A stretch of 11,613 nt of DNA from assembly GCA_038233135.1 (NCBI GenBank), contig JBBSMN010000091.1, forward strand, positions 1-11,613, written 5' to 3'. The position numbers and the translations under genes were made by a program. Shown one piece after another: positions 1 to 5,856 of this stretch. Position 1 is the stretch's first letter, and every line of letters starts with the position of its first letter. The DNA comes from JACCVL01 sp038233135. Lineage in GTDB: Bacteria > Actinomycetota > Actinomycetes > Propionibacteriales > Nocardioidaceae. The notes beneath the pieces are model-generated. The model did not search any database, was not told the DNA's origin, and saw nothing but the letters and a program-made list of their open reading frames with translations.

Positions 1-105
1 CGCGTCATCAAACGCAAGATGCTCAAGTGGCACGTCAAACGCGCCCACCACGCCAGCTGGCCACAACCCCAACATCCACCGGACTACCGCATCCAAGCGA
101 ACTAA
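1..105 (+). CDS. C-terminal end of a probable IS4-type (DDE) transposase, partial
   Basis: The frame is open from the first base to a TAA at 103-105 and gives 34 residues. They contain RVIKRKMLKWHVKRAHH followed by a Trp-Pro-Gln-Pro-Gln stretch. From family knowledge, this basic K-R-K-x-x-x-x-x-x-K-R-A-x-H pattern resembles the extreme C-terminus of actinobacterial IS4/DDE_Tnp_1 transposases; I recognise the pattern from memory and have no alignment. The catalytic domain would lie left of the window. The position, directly against a gene that has lost its 5' end, supports an insertion sequence end here. It could instead be the basic tail of some other protein. Confidence 0.5.
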   Translation, partial: RVIKRKMLKWHVKRAHHASWPQPQHPPDYRIQAN

Positions 106-120
106 CTTAACGGTATTGCC
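1..120 (+). mobile_element. right end of a probable insertion sequence
   Basis: The segment holds the transposase tail and about 15 further bases, including cttaacggtattgcc at 106-120. On the other strand this reads ggcaataccgttaag, which I take as a likely terminal sequence of the element. The left end and therefore the inverted-repeat partner are outside the window, so the exact boundary is inferred from where coding of the neighbouring TOPRIM protein seems to resume. A target duplication cannot be tested here. Confidence 0.4.
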
Positions 121-228
121 GTAAACCCGCCTACGTACGGCACGCGCGTTCCGGCACCCCCTAATGGGAAGCCGCGTTCACGCCGGTCTCGCGCCGAGCT
201 TGCGGCCCTGCACGAGTCGATCCTCGCG

Positions 229-1008
229 GTGTGCGCCGAGGATCACCCGCTCAGCGTGCGCGGTGTGTTCTACCGGGTGATGTCGGCTGGAGCCGTCGAG
301 AAATCCGAGAAGGCCTACGGCGCGGTGCAGCGGGAGGTGCTCAAGCTCCGCCGTGCCGGCGAGCTGCCCTATAGCTGGATCGCCGACGGCAGTAGGTGGC
401 ACGTCAAGAGCCGATCCTGGATCGACGCCGAGGACGCCCTCGACGACGCGGCGTCGTCGTACCGGCGGGCCCTATGGCACGACCAAGACGTCTACGTCGA
501 GGTGTGGTCGGAGAAGGAGGCGATCTCCTCGATCGTGTCGCCGGTGACAAACCAGTGGGACGTCCCGCTGATGATCGCCCGCGGCTTCGCCAGCGAGTCG
601 TTCCTGTGGTCGACCGCGGCGACGATCCGCGACGTTGGCAAGCCGACGATCGTCTACAACCTCGGCGACCATGACCCGTCCGGGGTCGCGGCCTGGCAGC
701 ACGTGCAGAAGCAACTACGCGGGTTCGCGCCGAAGATCGACATCGTCTTCAAGCGAATCGCGGTCACACCTGAGCAGATCGTGGAGCTCGAGCTGCCCAC
801 CCGGCCGACGAAGAAGTCGGACTCGCGGAGCAAGAGCTTCGTCGGTGAGTCGGTCGAGGTGGACGCGATCCCGACCGTGGTGCTCAGGCAACTGGTCACC
901 ACTGCGATCGAGCGGCACATCGACCCGGTGCAACTGGAGGTGACCCGGTTCGCCGAGGAGCAGGAGCGAGCAGGGCTGCTGGCGATGGCTCGGGGGTGGT
1001 CGGCATGA
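229..1008 (+). CDS. Topo VI-A/Spo11-like protein with TOPRIM domain, 5' end probably lost
   Basis: The visible protein has an N-terminal winged-helix-like part with LSVRGVFYRV, where Tyr15 matches the position of the catalytic tyrosine of Spo11/topoisomerase VI A subunits. A TOPRIM domain follows, with the acidic VEVWSEKE (about residues 90-97) and LGDHDPSG (145-152), the DxDPxG metal-binding signature. Proteins of this fold cut DNA through a tyrosine and a TOPRIM-bound metal; stand-alone versions without a B subunit occur on mobile elements (Topo mini-A type). GTG 229 is the first usable start, but it has no ribosome binding site and lies inside the conserved domain: the frame stays open back to 106 and encodes RSRRSRAELAALHESIL at 178-225. 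The gene is thus probably 5'-truncated by the adjoining insertion sequence. Its TGA overlaps the next ATG. No topoisomerase VI B-like ATPase is seen in the window. Confidence 0.7.
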   Translation: MCAEDHPLSVRGVFYRVMSAGAVEKSEKAYGAVQREVLKLRRAGELPYSWIADGSRWHVKSRSWIDAEDALDDAASSYRRALWHDQDVYVEVWSEKEAISSIVSPVTNQWDVPLMIARGFASESFLWSTAATIRDVGKPTIVYNLGDHDPSGVAAWQHVQKQLRGFAPKIDIVFKRIAVTPEQIVELELPTRPTKKSDSRSKSFVGESVEVDAIPTVVLRQLVTTAIERHIDPVQLEVTRFAEEQERAGLLAMARGWSA

Positions 1009-1210
1009 GGTCCCCCAGCCGGCACGAGCACAACCCGGGACCGCCGCGCACCGGCGTCATGTATGCCGTCCGGTACACCGACGTGCGCGGGCATCCGTCA
1101 CCACGCTGCACCGGCGCCTCGGTGCGGCGGAACGGTTCGCCGCCCGGGTCGAGGCCCGCAGCGGAACCGCGGTGATCTACCGCACCACGATCGGGCGGTG
1201 GGTCCGGTGA
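1005..1210 (+). pseudogene. small element protein, apparent frameshift near 1092-1097
   Basis: ATG 1005 overlaps the preceding TGA. Its frame gives a start ending in MYAVRYTDVRGH (ATG 1059 is an alternative start). From about 1097 the plausible sequence continues in another frame: VTTLHRRLGAAERFAAR, then a short segment ending GRWVR at TGA 1208-1210. The second frame has no ATG, GTG or TTG between 1001 and 1097, while the first frame, if continued, becomes low-complexity and stops at about 1176. Joining them requires one base lost or two gained, and yields a roughly 50-70 residue protein like the small hypothetical proteins often found before replication genes of actinobacterial elements. The function is unknown. 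The terminal TGA overlaps the GTG of the primase gene. A sequencing error would give the same picture. Confidence 0.5.
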
Positions 1211-3531
1211 GCGCCCGCGGCGCCGGGTTCCCCGAGCTGCTGGCCCTACTCGGACACCAGGCAGACGACGCGGTGGTCGTCTGTCACCAGCGGTCGGGCG
1301 GGCCGTTCATGCCCACATGGACCACGGCCGACAAGGCGCCAGATATTGCCGACGACCACGCCGAGGCCGATGTCTGGTTCGGCGTCAACGCGCTGCCCCA
1401 CAAGGGCACCGGACGGGGCGGCGCCGCTGACGTGACCCGGTTGGCCGCCCTGTACGCCGACCTCGACGTCAAGCCCGGCGGGATGCCGTCGATGGCGGCC
1501 GCGGTGGCGGTGATCACCACCTTGTCGGAGATGCTCGAGGCCAAGCCGGCCGCGGTCGTCGAGTCCGGGCACGGGCGGCAGCCGTACTGGCCCATCGACC
1601 CCGACGACCCAGCGGGGACCATCACCAGCCCGACGACCCGGGCGGACATAGCCGCGCTGCTGCGCCGGTTCGGCCGCCTGGTCGCCCACGTCGCCGGGAT
1701 CCACGGCGGGCAGGTCGACTCCGTGTTCGACCTGGCACGGGTGCTCCGGGTGCCCGGGCTGACCAACTACAAGGCCGACCCGGTGCCGACCCTGGTGTCG
1801 GTCACCGGCTCCCGGCTGCTGACCGTCGCCCACGTTGACGACCGACTGACCGCGTACAACGCGGTCGAGCAGCCCGGCGACCGCGACCAGCTCGGCACCG
1901 TGGTGGCACCAGCGGCCGAATGGTCTTCGTGGGCGACCACGACACATCCGGCGGTGCACGCCGCAGTGCGGTCGTGGCAGCAGCAGACACCGAAGGGGCG
2001 GCACCCGTGGCTGCTTGGCTGCGCAACATCGCTGGCATTCGCCCGCCGGCTCGGGATGGTGACCGAGGCCGACCACGCCGCCGCGCTGGTCGTGCTCCAG
2101 GAGCGGTTTCGGTGGCTGCTGGCCCACCACGGGCAACCACGGACGAAGACACCCGGGGAGGTCGCCGATTGTCTGACATTCGGAGTCGCGAAGGCCGAGA
2201 GCAAGCCCGAGGCCGACGCGTACGCCGACTGGTCGTTCTGGGTTTCACCCCTGGCGGCGGACACAGATCCGACAGCCGATGACGACCTTGATGGTTCGTT
2301 CTGGTCGGCCCGGCCCTCACTGGCCCACATTCACCAGCACGCGCGAGCTGTGCGCGCCGGGCCGTGGGCGGTACTAGGCGTGGTGCTGGCCCGCGTAGTG
2401 GTCGCCACCCCGCCGCACGTCGTGCTGCCGCCGCTGGTCGGGTCGGATGCGTCGCTGAACATGTTCGCCGGGGTGGTTGGTGACTCCGGCTCCGGCAAAG
2501 GCGCGGCCTGCCGCGCCGCGGCCGACGCGGTGCACGTGGGGTTGCTGAACCTCCGCCCGGTCGGCTCCGGAGAAGGACTGACGCACACATTCGTCAAGCG
2601 CACCAAGAGCGGCGACATCGAGCAGCACACCCAGGCGGTCCTCGGCGACATCCCCGAGGTCGACACCCTCGCCGCGCTCGGATCCCGCAACGGGTCCACC
2701 CTGCTGCCACTGCTCCGCCAGGCCTACATGGGTGAGCTGCTCGGCTTCGGCTACGCAGACCCCACCAAGCGGCTGACCGTGCAAGAGCACCAGTACCGAC
2801 TGTGCCTGACGATCGGGATTCAGCCCCGCAGATCTGGCGTGCTGCTCGACGACGCCGACGGGGGGACACCGCAGCGGCTGCTGTGGCTCCCCGCCCTGGA
2901 CCGGAATGCTCCCGACGACCCCCCGGACCGGCCCGAACGGATGCGCTGGCAGCTGCCCAGTCTTCCCCCGTATGACCGGCACGATGGGCGGATTCGGCTT
3001 CCGGTATGCGATTCGGCCCGCCAAGCCGTCGATGAGGCGAGGCTGTCCACGATCCGCGGTGATGCCGCCGCACTCGACGGGCACGCGCTGCTCGCCCGGC
3101 TCAAAGTCGGCGCGGCGCTGGCGCTGCTCGACGGGCGGGCCGAGGTCGCAGAGGACGACTGGACACTCGCGGGGACGGTGCTCGACGTGTCCGACCGCAC
3201 CCGCGGCAGGGTCGTCGAGACGCTGCGCCGGACATCTGCCGACACGAACCGCGCACGCGCTGAGGCCGAAGGTGAACGGGCCGTAGTGGTTGTGGAGAAG
3301 GTGGAGGACGCCGCTGTCCGCCGGGTCGCCCAGCTGCTCACCCGCAAGCTCGCCGCGACGCCGGCCGGGATGCAGCACGCGGTGCTTCGCCGGCGGGTCA
3401 CCAGCGCGGACCGCAAACACTTCGATGCCGCGATCGACCGGCTGCTCGACGCAGGGCAAGACACCTGCGAGGGCATCGGCGGGCAGGGCACCGATGGAGT
3501 CCACTACCGGGTTAGCGACGGTGCGCGGTGA
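1207..3531 (+). CDS. bifunctional primase-polymerase/helicase, probable element replication initiator
   Basis: This 774-residue protein has an archaeo-eukaryotic primase (prim-pol) domain in its first 220 or so residues, with the metal-binding YADLDV (Asp85, Asp87), SGHG with YW (120-128) and RVPGLTNYK (181-189). A primase C-terminal-like helical region follows. From about residue 390 there is a P-loop ATPase of the DUF3987/virulence-associated helicase type, with Walker A GDSGSGKG (425-432) and a Walker B-like LGDIPEVD (479-486). The last 80 residues look like a winged helix. Such fusions start replication of plasmids, actinobacterial integrative elements and phage satellites. I chose GTG 1207 because it overlaps the preceding stop (GTGA) and begins the folded region; the frame is open back to ATG 1063, but that stretch is the shadow of the frameshifted small gene. 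An origin-like repeat cluster follows. Confidence 0.85.
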   Translation: MSARGAGFPELLALLGHQADDAVVVCHQRSGGPFMPTWTTADKAPDIADDHAEADVWFGVNALPHKGTGRGGAADVTRLAALYADLDVKPGGMPSMAAAVAVITTLSEMLEAKPAAVVESGHGRQPYWPIDPDDPAGTITSPTTRADIAALLRRFGRLVAHVAGIHGGQVDSVFDLARVLRVPGLTNYKADPVPTLVSVTGSRLLTVAHVDDRLTAYNAVEQPGDRDQLGTVVAPAAEWSSWATTTHPAVHAAVRSWQQQTPKGRHPWLLGCATSLAFARRLGMVTEADHAAALVVLQERFRWLLAHHGQPRTKTPGEVADCLTFGVAKAESKPEADAYADWSFWVSPLAADTDPTADDDLDGSFWSARPSLAHIHQHARAVRAGPWAVLGVVLARVVVATPPHVVLPPLVGSDASLNMFAGVVGDSGSGKGAACRAAADAVHVGLLNLRPVGSGEGLTHTFVKRTKSGDIEQHTQAVLGDIPEVDTLAALGSRNGSTLLPLLRQAYMGELLGFGYADPTKRLTVQEHQYRLCLTIGIQPRRSGVLLDDADGGTPQRLLWLPALDRNAPDDPPDRPERMRWQLPSLPPYDRHDGRIRLPVCDSARQAVDEARLSTIRGDAAALDGHALLARLKVGAALALLDGRAEVAEDDWTLAGTVLDVSDRTRGRVVETLRRTSADTNRARAEAEGERAVVVVEKVEDAAVRRVAQLLTRKLAATPAGMQHAVLRRRVTSADRKHFDAAIDRLLDAGQDTCEGIGGQGTDGVHYRVSDGAR

Positions 3532-3538
3532 ACCCGCT

Positions 3539-3691
3539 CCGAGGGGTGGCGGGGTGGCGAACCGCCACCCCTACCTCCGAAACCCCGCGCCTAGGGGAAA
3601 TCAATTGTGTGTGTGACCTGCATAAACGCGGATCCGACTCCACTTGGTTCGCCGCTAGGGGTGGCGAACCGCCACCTTCGCCACCCCTCGG
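3539..3691. repeat. nested inverted-repeat cluster, candidate replication origin
   Basis: A 13-base outer inverted repeat pairs ccgaggggtggcg (3539-3551) with cgccacccctcgg (3679-3691). Inside its left flank is a hairpin with arms ggggtggcg (3551-3559) and cgccacccc (3563-3571) around aac. Inside its right flank is ggtggcg (3660-3666), aac, cgccacc (3670-3676), and the longer arm aggggtggcg (3657-3666) also pairs with 3679-3688. The two flanks are near reverse complements of each other. The core, about 3597-3650, is less GC-rich (aaatcaattgtgtgtgtg, then cataaa). Lying immediately 3' of the initiator gene, this is a plausible origin. Alternatives are a terminator pair or an operator for the downstream small-gene operon. 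Confidence 0.55.
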
Positions 3692-3720
3692 CGGGCAGCG
3701 ACGCCCTACCCCCATCACAC

Positions 3721-3727
3721 AAGGAGA
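3721..3727 (+). promoter_or_regulatory. strong ribosome binding site of the small-gene chain
   Basis: The aaggaga at 3721-3727 stands seven bases before ATG 3735. The frame is open upstream to about 3528, but that stretch is the inverted-repeat region, so this site fixes ATG 3735 as the start. It is the only strong Shine-Dalgarno sequence in the first half of the chain; the following genes mostly rely on overlapping stop/start codons. Confidence 0.8.
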
Positions 3728-3734
3728 AGACACC

Positions 3735-3965
3735 ATGACCGACGCGACACCGACACCCGACCCACCGCACGTCACAGCCCCGCGCCGCAGCCCCAACCCC
3801 AGCTTCCCCGGCTACTGGCTGACGTTCATCGACTGCCCGTTCTGCGGCCGCGAGCACATTCACGGCGACAGCGCGGGGCATCGGGTCGCTCACTGCTCCG
3901 GACCCGGCACGGCCGGCGGATACGTCATCGATCACCCGGCCGAATGGGAGGACCACTCGTCATGA
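3735..3965 (+). CDS. 76-residue putative zinc-binding protein
   Basis: After a disordered, proline-rich start (residues 1-24), the protein has IDCPFCGREHIHG and HRVAHC. The candidate ligands are Cys34, Cys37, His41, His43, His49, His53 and Cys54, a CxxC zinc-ribbon-like arrangement. Similar small proteins with CPFCGR and HRVAHC are frequent in actinobacterial phages and integrative elements; none has a function I can name. It is the first gene of the overlapping chain and ends with TGA inside ATGA of the next gene. Metal binding is inferred from residue pattern only. It could bind DNA or a protein partner. Confidence 0.75.
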   Translation: MTDATPTPDPPHVTAPRRSPNPSFPGYWLTFIDCPFCGREHIHGDSAGHRVAHCSGPGTAGGYVIDHPAEWEDHSS

Positions 3966-4117
3966 CCGCCACCCGGTGCGCCCGCTGCAACCGCGCGCTG
4001 ACCAAGAAGTCAGCAGTCCCAACACGGGTGGGTCTCATGTGCCACCACCACGCCGACCGGCTCCCGAGCCACCTGCGACGCCCACCCGCACCCACCACGA
4101 AGGCCGCAGCGTCATGA
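3962..4117 (+). CDS. 51-residue Cys/His microprotein
   Basis: The start ATG overlaps the stop of the preceding gene by four bases, as does its own stop with the next start. The product begins MTATRCARCNRALTKKSA, with Cys6 and Cys9 as a CxxC pair, then MCHHH at residues 26-30. This gives a possible four-ligand metal site (Cys6, Cys9, Cys27 and His29 or His30). The remaining 20 residues are Arg/Pro/Ala-rich and probably unstructured. I do not recognise a family. The evidence for a real gene is the paired ATGA overlaps, the metal-site pattern and the absence of a competing frame. Confidence 0.6.
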   Translation: MTATRCARCNRALTKKSAVPTRVGLMCHHHADRLPSHLRRPPAPTTKAAAS

Positions 4118-4263
4118 CCACCACGATCGAGCGACCCGCCGACCCCGAGTGCAGCTCGTGCTCGGCCCGAGCTGCATCTTGTCAGGTACGCCAGTGGCTT
4201 TCTGGTCGGTCCTGCTGCACGAGCTGCACGCATCCGACCGACGACCAGGAAGGCAACCGATGA
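4114..4263 (+). CDS. 49-residue Cys-rich microprotein, tandem paralogue A
   Basis: The start overlaps the previous stop as ATGA. The ligand pattern is Cys13-x2-Cys16-x6-Cys23-x10-Cys34-Cys35-x2-Cys38 with His40-Pro41 (CCTSCTHP). Exactly the same spacing from the first to the last cysteine occurs in the next gene, so the two are tandem paralogues. The pattern differs from WhiB-type iron-sulphur proteins, which have a long gap before a CxxC and a final Cys. Five or six cysteines plus a histidine fit one zinc site or a small metal cluster. Role unknown. Translation is probably coupled to its neighbours. Confidence 0.65.
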   Translation: MTTTIERPADPECSSCSARAASCQVRQWLSGRSCCTSCTHPTDDQEGNR

Positions 4264-4400
4264 GCGACCCTGCCGACCGCGGCACTTGCCAGCACTGCCC
4301 TGCCAGCCGTGAGGGATGCGCTGCTCGGTGGGCGGCCACCCGCGAGCGGTGCTGTCGGCGGTGCACGTCCACCCACCCAGATCCGGTGAGGTCCGCATGA
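4260..4400 (+). CDS. 46-residue Cys-rich microprotein, tandem paralogue B
   Basis: The product has Cys10-x2-Cys13-x6-Cys20-x10-Cys31-Cys32-x2-Cys35 and ends the motif with STHPDP. Cysteine spacing matches the upstream gene residue for residue, and both have CC-x2-CT and a following His-Pro, while the other residues have diverged widely. The shared frame with many upstream codons is chance; ATG 4260 within ATGA is the natural start. Its stop overlaps ATG 4397. The function is unknown. The constraint on cysteines against divergence elsewhere argues for selection on a metal-binding fold. Confidence 0.65.
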   Translation: MSDPADRGTCQHCPASREGCAARWAATRERCCRRCTSTHPDPVRSA

Positions 4401-4627
4401 ACGAGCTCGGTGTCGATCATGCCGATTCACGACCACCGGTGAACGGCCAGCTCGACCGGCTCATCCGCGATGCCGACTGGCAGCGCGCCGGCGGACGCGG
4501 CCGCCCCTGGCCCACCCATCGCGGTCGAGCCCGTCGGCAGCGCACCGCATATCTCAGTCGTGCCCGGCTGCAACGACGCCGCCGGCGCAACCACCGATCC
4601 ACCCCCAACAGATTGGAACGATCATGA
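4397..4627 (+). CDS. 76-residue arginine-rich hypothetical protein
   Basis: The start lies in ATGA with the previous stop, and its stop overlaps ATG 4624. The first 30 residues include a short amphipathic stretch (NGQLDRLIRDADWQ). The rest is very basic, with an Arg run at residues 60-64 (RLQRRRRRN around it). Strong positive charge suggests nucleic-acid contact, but no family is recognised. A long frame in a different register covers part of this stretch; it is proline/arginine noise that only becomes convincing after 4851. Confidence 0.55.
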   Translation: MNELGVDHADSRPPVNGQLDRLIRDADWQRAGGRGRPWPTHRGRARRQRTAYLSRARLQRRRRRNHRSTPNRLERS

Positions 4628-4854
4628 CCGACCAACCAACAGGCGAGCAGCGCATCGCCGGCGCGTACGCCAAGGGCAGCGACCTCGCCGCACTCAAGCG
4701 TGTCGCCGCCACCCACGACCCGGCGCACGACGACGAGGCCGACCACATCGCAGGACAGCCCGATGCACCGGCCACCGCCCGGCTCGCCGCCGCCTACCAG
4801 CGCACCCAGCGGGCCGCCGCCAAGCAGGTTGCCAACCACAAGGAGGACCGATGA
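4624..4854 (+). CDS. 76-residue helical hypothetical protein
   Basis: The product begins MTDQPTGEQRIAGAYAKGS and is rich in Ala, Asp, Glu and His, with predicted helices at about residues 8-30 and 50-72 (ATARLAAAYQRTQRAAAKQV). No domain is recognised. Both ends show the ATGA overlap. The last codons contain aaggagg (4840-4846), which doubles as the ribosome binding site of the next gene, so the end of this reading frame is tied to the start of its neighbour. Confidence 0.6.
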   Translation: MTDQPTGEQRIAGAYAKGSDLAALKRVAATHDPAHDDEADHIAGQPDAPATARLAAAYQRTQRAAAKQVANHKEDR

Positions 4855-5339
4855 ACACCACCAACACCACCATCGCCGACGTCGCCGCCAAGCTCGAGCA
4901 GCACCGCCAACAGGCGGCCGAGCTGCAGCACCAGCTCGAGCAGCAGCAGGCCGCCGAGCAGGCCGAGCGTGAGCAGCGGTTGCAGGAGTACGACCGACGG
5001 ACGGTCGCCGCCTACGCCGACGAGGAGGCGTCGATCAAGGCCGAGGAGGACGCAGCCCGCGAAGCGTTCACCGAGGCCGTGAAGGCGGATCCGGTGCTCG
5101 CCGCCTGGACGAAGTACCGCGCCGCACGTTGGCGCCGCACCCACCTGCGCAGCCATGTCGGCAACGCCGCCCGCACCGTCGGCGGCGATGTGCCGCCGGA
5201 CCTCGCCTACCGTGATCCCAGGTTGCTTGAGGACATGCTGCAATTGTGCGAGGACACCGCGCGCGACGTCGCTGAGGTGGAGTTGCTCGAGCGGACCAAC
5301 GCTCGCACCGACGCCGGCAACGGGCAGGCGACGTCATGA
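4851..5339 (+). CDS. 162-residue coiled-coil hypothetical protein
   Basis: The start ATG overlaps the previous stop and has aaggagg four bases upstream. After a Thr/Asn-rich N-terminus, residues 8-60 form a Gln/Glu/Ala-rich predicted coiled coil (VAAKLEQHRQQAAELQHQLE, then Q- and E-rich repeats). An acidic helical part (about 60-85) and a mixed C-terminal half with YRAARWRRTHLRSHV follow. This is the largest product of the small-gene chain. A coiled coil suggests oligomerisation or a scaffold role, but no function can be named. The frame reads on upstream to 4470 by chance. Its stop overlaps ATG 5336. Confidence 0.7.
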   Translation: MNTTNTTIADVAAKLEQHRQQAAELQHQLEQQQAAEQAEREQRLQEYDRRTVAAYADEEASIKAEEDAAREAFTEAVKADPVLAAWTKYRAARWRRTHLRSHVGNAARTVGGDVPPDLAYRDPRLLEDMLQLCEDTARDVAEVELLERTNARTDAGNGQATS

Positions 5340-5545
5340 CGATCGACGCACTCGACCCCGGACCAATCGGCGACTACCCGTTCATCCCACGCAACCCTGA
5401 CGGCACGCTCGACACCGACCGCATGCCGGTAGGTCTTCGGCGCAACAAGACCGCCGACGGCCGGGTGATCCTGGTCGACGTCACGCCGACGTTGCCTGAC
5501 GGTCGGCCAATCACCGACGTGGTACCGGTAGCGCCGAGCCCATGA
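5336..5545 (+). CDS. 69-residue hypothetical protein
   Basis: The start overlaps the preceding TGA. The product is acidic and contains YPFIPRNPDGTLDTDRMPVG and GRVILVDVTPTLPDGRP, a short beta-rich pattern with repeated Pro-Asp-Gly turns. It has no cysteines, membrane segments or known motif. The bases at 5542-5545 again form ATGA with a possible next start. Third positions are strongly G/C, so it is likely translated. Function unknown. Confidence 0.6.
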   Translation: MTIDALDPGPIGDYPFIPRNPDGTLDTDRMPVGLRRNKTADGRVILVDVTPTLPDGRPITDVVPVAPSP

Positions 5546-5745
5546 CCGCCTCACCGTGCCGGCGTCAACGTCACCACCGTCGCGCCGTCATGACCGCGAC
5601 TACGTGGAGCGAAGGCCGTGAGCGAGTCCTTCCTCGCGCGGACCGAGCCTGCGTCGGCACGGTGCGGCTCACCGTTGGGCGACGGTGGGTTTGTCCTCAG
5701 CAGGACGACCTGCATCTTCGTCCTCAGCAGGACGCTGAGGGGTGA
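5542..5745 (+). CDS. possible 67-residue last ORF of the small-gene chain (doubtful)
   Basis: ATG 5542 sits in ATGA with the previous stop, and the frame is open to TGA 5743-5745; ATG 5590 is a second in-frame start. The product is Arg-rich at the start and ends with PQQD repeated twice, which simply reflects the 27-base repeat at 5690-5733. Third-position G/C preference fades after about 5590, and the repeats look like a DNA site rather than coding sequence. The ORF may be a short non-conserved tail or not a gene; only its start context supports it. Confidence 0.3.
   Translation: MTASPCRRQRHHRRAVMTATTWSEGRERVLPRADRACVGTVRLTVGRRWVCPQQDDLHLRPQQDAEG
5690..5740. repeat. two copies of a palindromic 14-mer upstream of terS
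   Basis: The sequence gtcctcagcaggac occurs at 5693-5706 and 5720-5733, one copy every 27 bases and each preceded by tt[t/c]. Each copy is an interrupted palindrome (gtcct, cagc, aggac). The second also begins a perfect 7-base stem, cctcagc (5722-5728) with gctgagg (5734-5740) around aggac. The cluster is 117 bases before the terminase small subunit. Repeated dyads there could be the terminase recognition (cos/pac) site, an operator or an RNA structure; the sequence alone does not decide. Confidence 0.5.
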
Positions 5746-5856
5746 CAAGAAGATGTGGCACCCCCCCTTCGACCCCACCCCCTCTAGAACCGTGAGTGAG
5801 GGCAACTTTCCGGTGAGCACTGCCTCACACCTGTTTCCGCCCCCAGGAGGCCCTAG
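5746..5856 (+). other. non-coding leader before terS
   Basis: With the repeats before it, this makes about 310 bases (5546-5856) without a convincing gene. It includes a run of seven C (5761-5767), the C-rich stretch around 5770-5785 and a short dyad ggtgag/ctcac near 5813-5828. An aggagg at 5845-5850, six bases before ATG 5857, is the ribosome binding site of the terminase gene. I see no clear promoter hexamers. Confidence 0.5.

Noticed and set aside
1063..1206. A 48-codon N-terminal extension of the primase-helicase from ATG 1063
   Set aside because: The stretch is coded better in other frames by the small frameshifted gene. GTG 1207 overlaps that gene's stop and starts the recognisable domain.
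1802..2590. Long minus-strand frames opposite the primase-helicase, rmuC and ychF
   Set aside because: These are typical shadows of GC-rich genes. The products are Arg/Pro/His-rich and lack motifs, while the opposite strand has clear conserved domains.
4470..4850. Long upstream extension of the coiled-coil protein frame
   Set aside because: The translation is Pro/Arg/His-rich noise in another register over two small genes with ATGA overlaps, and ATG 4851 has its own aaggagg.
5690..5740. CRISPR array
   Set aside because: There are only two copies of a 14-base unit with a 13-base spacer and no cas genes, far from CRISPR dimensions.
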